43,662 bases of DNA, from the NCBI GenBank assembly GCA_030426515.1, contig JAUHYM010000005.1:1-43662 (forward strand), given 5' to 3'. This document shows, one piece after another, positions 15,998 to 22,563 of the stretch; position 1 is the stretch's first letter, and each line of letters opens with the position of its first letter. Made by a program: the position numbers and the translations under genes. Origin of the DNA: Actinomycetes bacterium. GTDB taxonomy: Bacteria > Actinomycetota > Actinomycetes > Actinomycetales > Microbacteriaceae. The notes under the pieces are model-generated. The model did no database searches. It was not told the origin of the DNA and saw nothing but the letters and a program-made list of their open reading frames with translations.

Positions 15998-16130
15998 GCG
16001 CCTCGACCAAGAGTTGCTCGACCGCGTCCTGACGGACACGGCCGCGGAGCGGCGACGCGTCGAGACCGCTGCCGCGGTCCAGGTTTTCCGCGAGACCGGA
16101 CGCATTCCACCTTGGGCTGTCAGTGCGTGA
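15972..16130 (+). pseudogene. tnsC: Displaced C-terminal segment of tnsC in the +1 frame
   Basis: This stretch has no start of its own. In frame it reads RRAIRTGAERLDQELLDRV and continues with an Arg/Glu-rich helix, ending GRIPPWAVSA before TGA at 16128-16130. The AIRTGxExL..ELL pattern fits the end of TniB/TnsC proteins. Its stop overlaps the tniQ GTG (16123), just as tnsA/tnsB and tnsB/tnsC overlap, which supports this as the original tnsC end. An upstream TAA at 15969 blocks it from reading back. Confidence 0.65.
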
Positions 16131-18552
16131 GCGGTCTACGGATCCGCTACGCAGGCTACCGTTCCGCCTCCGCCCTCTCCCAGATGAGCCATTCGACTCC
16201 TGGCTAGAGGCATACGCACACGGCTATGGGGCATCGGTTGCGGAACTCGGCCTGTCACTGGGGCTGATCGATCCCGCCGTCTCGACACAGTCGACGCCCG
16301 TGGTCACGAACTCGTGGGCGACAACGCTCACCTCAATGCAGCTTGACAGCCTCGAAGAGACGACTGGTTTCCCTCGCCGCGCGTTCATTGAGATGACGCG
16401 GTTGAACTTCGCCGCCGCTGCTGTCCGCCTCACGAGCACCGGACGCATTAGCGCAAGTTGCGCGGGCTCTGGAGTGGCCGGCCGCTTCTGCCCGGAGTGC
16501 CTTCGCAACTCCGGTGGGCGCTGGCGACTCTCATGGCAGTTCGCCTTCGGATTCGCATGTCTGCGGCATCGCATACTGCTCGTCGACGTCTGCCCGCAGT
16601 GCGGCCAGAACCCTCGGAAACTCGGCCATCCGATAGCGCAGGTTCCCAAGCCAGGGCGCTGTCACAACCCCGTCCGCGATGCGACCGGCCAATCGCGCTG
16701 TGGCGCCGACCTCACCCAAAATACCGACCCGATCGCGGCGCCGGCGATTGTCCGCGACGCACAACGCACAATCCTCCACGTGATATCGCGCGGCTCGGCC
16801 CGGTTCGGCCTGTACAGCGCGGACCCTCAGCCGGCGCTGTTGGTCATGGAGGACTTCAGGCTCCTCAACAAGCTCACTCGAGCGAAGTTCCGCGTGGATG
16901 CCAGCGCGCTCGCGCAAGCGGAACTCGGCGACGACCTGTCGGGTCGGTTCCTCGCGCTTCGCGCGAGCGATGCCGAGCGACGATCCGTCCATCCAGCCAA
17001 TGCGGTGCTCGCAGCAGTCGGCAACGCGGGCGCATACCGTGCCATCTCTGATCCCACAGAGTTGCCCGCGCTCCTTGCCGACCGGCTCCCTAGGACCATG
17101 AGCACGAGTGGATACTCTCGACCGCTCGCGCAGCTGATCGATGCGAGCCTGGGCCGCCGTCACCGGCCTTCCACAACGCTCCGCGCAGCCGTAGCGGGAG
17201 TGGCGACGCGTCCCGAGGATCGTGCACGAAAGGTTCCCGCACTCTTGTGGCCGGCGTGGACCGAGAAGCTTGCGCCGAACCGACTAGACCGCGAAGTGGC
17301 CGCCAGCGCATTGGCCGCTTCTGTGCTCCTTGTGGGGAGCGACCTCACTCATGGCGCCGCGCTCCGCCTCCTCGATCCGGAGTCGCCCGGACGACGTGTC
17401 TCGCACCTGATGACCACTCTCGGAAGATCGCGCGCCGAGGGGCGAAGCATCGGGGCGATCGTCGAGCTCGCCGACTACCTCGACCGCACGGATGCGCCCA
17501 TCGACTACTCCCGTCGACGAGCCCTCGACTACTCGGCGCTGCTCCCCGAGCGCGAATGGCAAGACCTGTGCGAGGAAGAAGGGGTCAATGCTGGTTCCGG
17601 TCGCCGCTGGCGAGCAGCCCGGCACGCGCTTTTCGCCCTCGTCACGGGCAGCCGCGTCGATGCAGCTCCATTCCCAGACTCGCTCACCGGCCAGGCGCGG
17701 GCAATGGCGCGCGACTTCCTGGCCAGGGCGCCGGTGAGAGTCCGGCAGGCACTCGAGGGCGTCGCGGTGGCCTTCCTGCAGGCGAACAATATCGATGAGC
17801 CGTTGATATGGGCGCCCCCTACGCCAGACGCCCCAGAGACGGTCTCCGAGTCGGATGTCCCGGTGGTCGAGAAGCCTTGGGCGCGCGCTCGTCCAGGGGC
17901 GGATCGCCTGGCGGAGACCCTGCCCTCGGAGCGACTGACGGCCGCGTACGAGGCCGGTAGGTCGACGCGCGAGCTCGCTGTCGAGGGCAATGTCGCTCGT
18001 CAGACCGTTGCCCGCGCACTCGAGCGCGCCGGAACCCCGGCCAGACCGCCGGGCCGGAACAAGCGCATCGATATCGACAATGACTGGCTGAGGCAGCGGT
18101 ATGTCCAGGAGCATGCGACCATTCCCGAACTCGCAGTCGAGATCGGATGCTCCAACCAGTCCGTCAGCAGATTCCTGGAGCGCGCCGGCATCCCGGCGCG
18201 CCGGCGCGGAAGCGCCAGCCGCGCAGACTCGCTCCGCCCACATCCCATCGCGAAAGACTCTGCGCTGCTTCGGCGTGCGCTCATCGGCCAGGGCGCACGC
18301 CAACGTGCCCAGCGATTCCTGTTCGCCTGCGACTACGCGACGCTCACCGGAGCGGCCCGTGCGCTCGAGATCAGCCCCGCTACACTCACCACCCAGATGA
18401 GACTCCTCGGAACCGCGTCGGGCGGAGACCTGTTCGTGTCGGCCCAGCGCGGACAGCCGATGAGGCTCACGGAAACTGGGCGGCGCCTCAAGCGCGAGTT
18501 GCTCAAGGCACGGAGTGAGCACCCCGAGTTGTGGGGAGAGGACGGAGCCTAG
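16123..18552 (+). CDS. tniQ: Large TniQ-family target selector with C-terminal HTH and LysR-like domains
   Basis: A protein of 809 aa, much longer than the minimal TniQ of about 400. The N-terminal TniQ domain (about 1-200) has the zinc knuckles CPEC (about 123), CLRH (about 146) and CPQC (about 157), then a further Cys/His pair (CHNP...CGAD). The middle is a helical TnsD-like region. Near the C-terminus are two copies of a small helix-turn-helix (about 615-650 and 655-695; TRELAVEGNVARQTVARAL and IPELAVEIGCSNQSVSRFL). The last 80 or so residues resemble a LysR-type winged helix (LTGAARALEISPATLTTQM ... LFVSAQRG ... LTETGRRL). TniQ/TnsD proteins choose the insertion site. The extra DNA-binding units suggest recognition of a specific site. 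Its stop shares CTAG with the convergent gene. Confidence 0.85.
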   Translation: MRERSTDPLRRLPFRLRPLPDEPFDSWLEAYAHGYGASVAELGLSLGLIDPAVSTQSTPVVTNSWATTLTSMQLDSLEETTGFPRRAFIEMTRLNFAAAAVRLTSTGRISASCAGSGVAGRFCPECLRNSGGRWRLSWQFAFGFACLRHRILLVDVCPQCGQNPRKLGHPIAQVPKPGRCHNPVRDATGQSRCGADLTQNTDPIAAPAIVRDAQRTILHVISRGSARFGLYSADPQPALLVMEDFRLLNKLTRAKFRVDASALAQAELGDDLSGRFLALRASDAERRSVHPANAVLAAVGNAGAYRAISDPTELPALLADRLPRTMSTSGYSRPLAQLIDASLGRRHRPSTTLRAAVAGVATRPEDRARKVPALLWPAWTEKLAPNRLDREVAASALAASVLLVGSDLTHGAALRLLDPESPGRRVSHLMTTLGRSRAEGRSIGAIVELADYLDRTDAPIDYSRRRALDYSALLPEREWQDLCEEEGVNAGSGRRWRAARHALFALVTGSRVDAAPFPDSLTGQARAMARDFLARAPVRVRQALEGVAVAFLQANNIDEPLIWAPPTPDAPETVSESDVPVVEKPWARARPGADRLAETLPSERLTAAYEAGRSTRELAVEGNVARQTVARALERAGTPARPPGRNKRIDIDNDWLRQRYVQEHATIPELAVEIGCSNQSVSRFLERAGIPARRRGSASRADSLRPHPIAKDSALLRRALIGQGARQRAQRFLFACDYATLTGAARALEISPATLTTQMRLLGTASGGDLFVSAQRGQPMRLTETGRRLKRELLKARSEHPELWGEDGA

Positions 18553-18911
18553 GCAACACCCGGTGCGACGACATCCCCATGACCGGGAACATAGGAGATC
18601 ACGCCGAGGCGGGACCAGTAGCTCACGAACCACGCCTCAACCAGCGCACCTTGTTCACGGCGGTGCGCGAGCGAACGTCGAGGGTCTTCGATGACGCTGT
18701 CCCAGTCGAGGTTCGGGAAGACCTGGTTCATGAGCTCGGCGCGGGTCGGGCCTGTGCCGTGGAGGTCCCACCACCGGCGCGTAGCCTCACCGGCGCGCCG
18801 GGCGGTCTCGCTGCCGTTCGGTTCCTCGATCGTCCCGATCAGCACCTCGAGGAACGGGTCGGCAGCGGCCAATGAGAACGCCTCAATCTCGCCCGGATCC
18901 CGCTCTTCCAT
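18549..18911 (-). CDS. Hypothetical protein, 120 aa, with XRE-type operator upstream
   Basis: I do not recognise the family. The protein is soluble and acidic at the N-terminus. A central helical part contains RRWWDLHGTGPTRAELMNQVF, followed by AWFVSYWSRLGVISYVPGHG, which could be a small winged helix, but this is only an impression. The ATG at 18911 has no ribosome site. Eleven nt upstream is a 19-bp word (18922-18940) that recurs inverted at 19274-19292 next to the XRE gene, so the same regulator probably controls it. It meets tniQ tail to tail over CTAG. The position suggests a role in element regulation or in keeping the R-M system in check. Confidence 0.55.
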   Translation of the reverse strand: MEERDPGEIEAFSLAAADPFLEVLIGTIEEPNGSETARRAGEATRRWWDLHGTGPTRAELMNQVFPNLDWDSVIEDPRRSLAHRREQGALVEAWFVSYWSRLGVISYVPGHGDVVAPGVA

Positions 18912-18921
18912 GATCCGACGA

Positions 18922-18940
18922 TGCCGTACGGATTAGGCCA
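18922..18940. promoter_or_regulatory. Operator copy upstream of the 120-aa gene
   Basis: The word fits TGCCRTACSGATTAGGCCA. The same consensus fits the complementary strand of 19274-19292 with two differing positions out of 19. Here it stands alone just before the minus-strand gene starting at 18911, while the other copy is part of a palindrome. It is probably a second binding site for the XRE protein. Confidence 0.6.
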
Positions 18941-18959
18941 TGCCAATCACGCATGCCGA

Positions 18960-19241
18960 TCAACGTGCGGCGAGGTCAGGCGCCTTTGCGGGGAGCAGGT
19001 CCGTGAGCTCGACCTCGAGTACCTGCGCGATCGCCAACAGCGTCTGCAGGCGAGGGTTGGCGGGGTCGCCCGGACGAGACTCACCCTTCTCGAGCTTCTG
19101 GTAGGTATACCTGCTGAGCCGAGCCTCATACGCGACCCGCTCTTGGCTGTAGCCGCGCTCGACGCGATGCCGCTGGATGTTGCTGCCGATGTCCCGCGCG
19201 TACGACTCCCACGTCACGGAGGAGCGCTTGCTGCTGGGCAC
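18960..19241 (-). CDS. XRE-family regulator, candidate R-M controller
   Basis: A protein of 93 aa with one Cro/C1 helix-turn-helix (about 22-80): IGSNIQRHRVERGYSQERVAYEARLSRYTYQKLEKG, then a second helical half ending LEVELTDLL. Size and fold match phage repressors and the C-proteins that time restriction-modification expression. The gene is divergent from hsdM and has a perfect palindrome (19257-19282) directly upstream. The same recognition word also precedes the 120-aa gene. It most likely represses itself and adjusts hsdMSR. The GTG start at 19241 has GGGAGG too close to be a normal ribosome site, so a start at 19217 or so, or a short-leader mRNA, is possible. Confidence 0.75.
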   Translation of the reverse strand: MPSSKRSSVTWESYARDIGSNIQRHRVERGYSQERVAYEARLSRYTYQKLEKGESRPGDPANPRLQTLLAIAQVLEVELTDLLPAKAPDLAAR

Positions 19242-19256
19242 CTCCCAAGGCTGGCG

Positions 19257-19292
19257 ATTAGGCCACCTCTACATGGCCTAATCGGTATGGCA
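19257..19292. promoter_or_regulatory. Perfect palindrome between XRE gene and hsdM
   Basis: ATTAGGCCA (19257-19265) and TGGCCTAAT (19274-19282) form a perfect 9-bp dyad with an 8-nt spacer. On the right it continues as CGGTATGGCA (to 19292), which makes the longer word shared with 18922-18940. Placed between two divergent promoters, it is a good operator for the XRE protein. Confidence 0.7.
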
Positions 19293-19300
19293 TTTTTCGA

Positions 19301-19313
19301 TGAATGTCACGTT
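19301..19313. repeat. Second copy of TGAATGTCACGTT
   Basis: Identical to 12018-12030 and in the same orientation, here 128 nt before hsdM and just right of the XRE operator. The flanks differ completely. Candidates are a shared regulatory site, a TnsB-binding site, or a mark of an insertion edge between the transposition genes and the R-M cargo. Confidence 0.4.
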
Positions 19314-19441
19314 GAGAGGTCGCAACCTCCGGCATCTCGGCTCTGACGACCCTGGACCGTCCGGGGCATGGGCCAGGATGGGAGGGTTCGCGGCGCCTGC
19401 GCCGCTTGTTCGTTGCTCTACAGCAGGAGTGCCCACCTGTG

Positions 19442-21388
19442 GTGAATCACGTCGCCTTCATCTGGAACATCGCCGAGTCTCTTCGCGGCCCGTTCAAGCC
19501 GTCCGAGTACGGGTCGGTCGTCCTTCCGTTCACGGTGCTCCGCCGCCTTGACGCCGTGCTCGCCGACACGAAGCCCGCAGTCCTCGAGGCTGCGAAAGGC
19601 ATAGAGACGCTCCCCGAGATGCTGCAGGCGATCAAGCTCCAGGAAGCTGCGGGCCACCAGTTCTACAACACGTCCCCGTTCGACTTCACCAAGCTCGTCG
19701 CCGATCCCGCCGACCTCCGCGCGAACCTCTCCGCCTACCTCGCCGGGTTCTCGCCGAACGTGCGGGACATCTTTGAGCGGTTCGAGTTCGACAAGACGCT
19801 GAACAAGCTGGCGGAGAAGAACAAGCTGTTCGCGGTGACAGAGAAGTTCGCGCAGGCCGACTTCCACCCCCGCACGGTCAGCAACATCCAGATGGGCCTC
19901 GTGTTCGAGGAGCTGATTCGGTTCGCGAACGAGAAGTCGAACGAGTCCGCCGGCGACCATTACACCCCGCGCGAGGTCATCAAGCTCATGGTCGAGCTGC
20001 TGTTCGCGCTCGACGACGACGCGCTGGCGAAGCAGGGTGCCGTCCGGTCCATCTACGACCCGACCGCCGGCACCGGCGGCATGCTGTCGGTCGCCGACGA
20101 GTACCTGCACACCCTGAACCCGGGCATCCAGCTCAGCCTGTACGGGCAGGACTACAACGACCAGTCGTACGCGATCTGCAAGGCCGACATGGTCATCAAG
20201 GGGCAGGATGTCGACAACATCGCCCTCGGCGACACCCTCACCGAAGACGCCTTCGACGACAAGAAGTTCGACTACGGCCTGTCCAACCCTCCGTTCGGGG
20301 TCGACTGGAAGGACCAGCGCGCCGTCGTCGACGACGAGCACACCAAGCTCGGCTTCAACGGCCGGTTCGGGCCCGGCACCCCCGCCGTCAGCGACGGGGC
20401 GATGCTGTTCCTCCTTCACCTGGTGTCGAAGATGCGTAAACCCGAAGACGGCGGATCCCGCATGGCGATCGTCCTCAACGGGTCACCGCTGTTCTCCGGC
20501 GGCGCCGGCGGCGGCGAGTCGAACATCCGCAAGTGGCTGCTCGACAACGACCTCGTCGAAGCGATCATCGGACTGCCGAAGGACATGTTCTACAACACCG
20601 GCATCTCCACCTACATCTGGGTACTCACCAACCGCAAAGACGAGAACCGTAAGGGCCGGGTGCAACTCATAGACGGGCGCGAGATGTTCACCAAGCTCCG
20701 CAAGGGCCTCGGCTCCAAACGCAACGAACTCTCCCCCAAGAACATCGAGACCATCGTCGGCTTGTACGCCGGGTTCGAGGACGGCGAGCACTCGAAGATC
20801 TTCCGCAACGAGGACTTCCTCTACCGCACCATCACCGTCGAACGCCCCCTCAAACTCAACTGGCACGCCACCCCTGAACGCATCGACACCGTCTTCGACG
20901 CCAAGGCCATCCAGAAGCTGAATGAGACGGATGCCGCAGCACTCCGCGCCGCCCTCGACCGGCTTGGCACCGCAACGGTGTGGAAGAACCGGGCTGAGTT
21001 CCAGAAGGTGCTGAAGGATGCCGCGAAAGCCGAAGGCCTCACCCTTCCCGCACCGCTCCTCAAGACCGTGACCACCGAACTCGGCGAGCAGGACGACACC
21101 GCCGACATCTGCACCGACGCCAAGGGCAACCCTGAGGCGGATGCGTCACTCCGCGACACCGAGAACGTGCCGTGGGACGAGGGCGTCGGCGCCTACGTCG
21201 CCCGCGAAGTCCTCCCATACGCACCCGACGCGTGGATCGACCACTCCAAGACCAAGGAAGGCGCGGAGATCCCCTTCACCCGCCACTTCTATAAGTACAT
21301 CGCGCCTCGACCACTCGAGGAGATCGACCGGGACCTCGACGCCGTCATGGACCAACTCCGCGCAATGCTCGCCGAGGTCGAGCGGTGA
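19442..21388 (+). CDS. hsdM: Type I restriction-modification methyltransferase subunit HsdM
   Basis: About 648 aa. The N-terminal helical domain begins VNHVAFIWNIAESLRG and contains GSVVLPFTVLRRLDAVL, as in most HsdM proteins. The methylase core has the AdoMet motif DPTAGTGGMLSV (about 206-217) and the catalytic NPPFG (about 281-285), typical of N6-adenine methylation. Two HsdM with one HsdS methylate the recognition sequence and so protect host DNA. The GTG at 19442 is chosen by similarity; GTG 19439 would sit 9 nt after AGGAG (19425-19429). An upstream in-frame TTG at 19406 is less likely. The stop overlaps the hsdS start (GTGA, 21385-21388). Confidence 0.93.
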   Translation: MNHVAFIWNIAESLRGPFKPSEYGSVVLPFTVLRRLDAVLADTKPAVLEAAKGIETLPEMLQAIKLQEAAGHQFYNTSPFDFTKLVADPADLRANLSAYLAGFSPNVRDIFERFEFDKTLNKLAEKNKLFAVTEKFAQADFHPRTVSNIQMGLVFEELIRFANEKSNESAGDHYTPREVIKLMVELLFALDDDALAKQGAVRSIYDPTAGTGGMLSVADEYLHTLNPGIQLSLYGQDYNDQSYAICKADMVIKGQDVDNIALGDTLTEDAFDDKKFDYGLSNPPFGVDWKDQRAVVDDEHTKLGFNGRFGPGTPAVSDGAMLFLLHLVSKMRKPEDGGSRMAIVLNGSPLFSGGAGGGESNIRKWLLDNDLVEAIIGLPKDMFYNTGISTYIWVLTNRKDENRKGRVQLIDGREMFTKLRKGLGSKRNELSPKNIETIVGLYAGFEDGEHSKIFRNEDFLYRTITVERPLKLNWHATPERIDTVFDAKAIQKLNETDAAALRAALDRLGTATVWKNRAEFQKVLKDAAKAEGLTLPAPLLKTVTTELGEQDDTADICTDAKGNPEADASLRDTENVPWDEGVGAYVAREVLPYAPDAWIDHSKTKEGAEIPFTRHFYKYIAPRPLEEIDRDLDAVMDQLRAMLAEVER

Positions 21389-22563
21389 GTGCACCTTGGC
21401 TCGGCGAACTGCCTAATGGGTGGCAGGAGATCGCGCTTCGCTATCTCGCGCGAATCGAGACAGGCTCCCGCGACACTGTAGATGCGGTACCGGGTGGTGA
21501 GTACCCCTTCATCATTCGCTCGCAGACGCCGCTTGAGATCGACACATACTCCTATGACACGGAAGCAGTCCTCACTGCCGGGGATGGAGCTGTCGGTGAG
21601 ATCTTCCACCACATCAATGGCCGATTCGAAGTCCATCAGCGCGTCTATGTCATGCACGACTTCCACGGTCTGGACGGACGCTACTTCTACTACTACTTCT
21701 CCTCGGAGTTCGGGCAGACAGTCGCATACGGGGGCGCACAGTCGACCGTCGCTTCTCTCCGACGGCCGATGTTCACTGGGTTCCCCGTGGCGGTGCCACC
21801 CTTGGAAGTCCAGCGGGCGATTGCGAACTATCTGGATCGGGAGACGGCGCAGATCGACGCGTTCATCGCGAAGAACGAGGAACTCATCACCCTCCTCACC
21901 GAACGCCGCGCCTCAGTCGCCTCCCGAGCAATCGATAGGGGATTCCCGGATGTCTCAGTGCGCCACATAGTGCGGCTCATCCAGACTGGACCGTTCGGCA
22001 GTCAGCTTCACTCCGAGGACTACGTGCCAGGTGGACATCCTCTGATCAATCCAATGCACATGATCGAAGGGCGAGCTGTCCCATCATCGGACGTTGCGAT
22101 CTCCGACGAAAAGGCGGATGAGCTTCGGCGCCATGAGCTCACGACGGACGATCTCGTCGTCGCAAGACGCGGAGAGCTCGGAAGATCGGCGCTCATCACC
22201 CGTGATGAAGTCGGATTCATCTGCGGAACGGGATCCATGCTCGTCCGTGCGGATAGCCGGCGAGTGGTAGCTCGCTACCTTCAACTCGCAATCGGGTCCG
22301 AGCGATCACGCGCGACGCTCCGCGAGCAATCAGTCGGATCGACGATGGAGAATCTCAATGCGGGTGCACTCAGCGCCCTCCGAGTGCCGCTGCCACCGAT
22401 CGACACCCAACGGGAGATCCTTCACGAGCTCGATGCTGCCAATGCTCGCATAGATGCGGCTCTAGCGACCGCGCGGCGGAGCATTGAACTTGCAGGTGAG
22501 CGTCGTGCCGCGCTGATTTCGGCTGCGGTGACGGGGAAGATCGACGTGGGGGTGGCGGTGTGA
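21385..22563 (+). CDS. hsdS: Type I restriction specificity subunit HsdS
   Basis: A protein of 392 aa with two target recognition domains separated by helical spacers. The first spacer is QRAIANYLDRETAQIDAFIAKNEEL (about 150-175). The second is TQREILHELDAANARIDAAL near the end, followed by AAVTGKIDV, the usual HsdS finish. The second recognition domain begins GPFGSQLHSEDYVPGG, a common TRD start. HsdS selects the bipartite DNA site for both cutting and methylation. The target sequence cannot be read from the protein. It is joined by 4-nt overlaps to hsdM and hsdR. Codon use is somewhat less GC-rich than in hsdM, as expected for a part that is exchanged often. Confidence 0.92.
   Translation: MSAPWLGELPNGWQEIALRYLARIETGSRDTVDAVPGGEYPFIIRSQTPLEIDTYSYDTEAVLTAGDGAVGEIFHHINGRFEVHQRVYVMHDFHGLDGRYFYYYFSSEFGQTVAYGGAQSTVASLRRPMFTGFPVAVPPLEVQRAIANYLDRETAQIDAFIAKNEELITLLTERRASVASRAIDRGFPDVSVRHIVRLIQTGPFGSQLHSEDYVPGGHPLINPMHMIEGRAVPSSDVAISDEKADELRRHELTTDDLVVARRGELGRSALITRDEVGFICGTGSMLVRADSRRVVARYLQLAIGSERSRATLREQSVGSTMENLNAGALSALRVPLPPIDTQREILHELDAANARIDAALATARRSIELAGERRAALISAAVTGKIDVGVAV

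Noticed and set aside
15960-16000. Programmed +1 frameshift in tnsC
   Set aside because: No slippery codon pair, stop-codon stall context or downstream structure stands out; a simple one-base insertion explains the break better.
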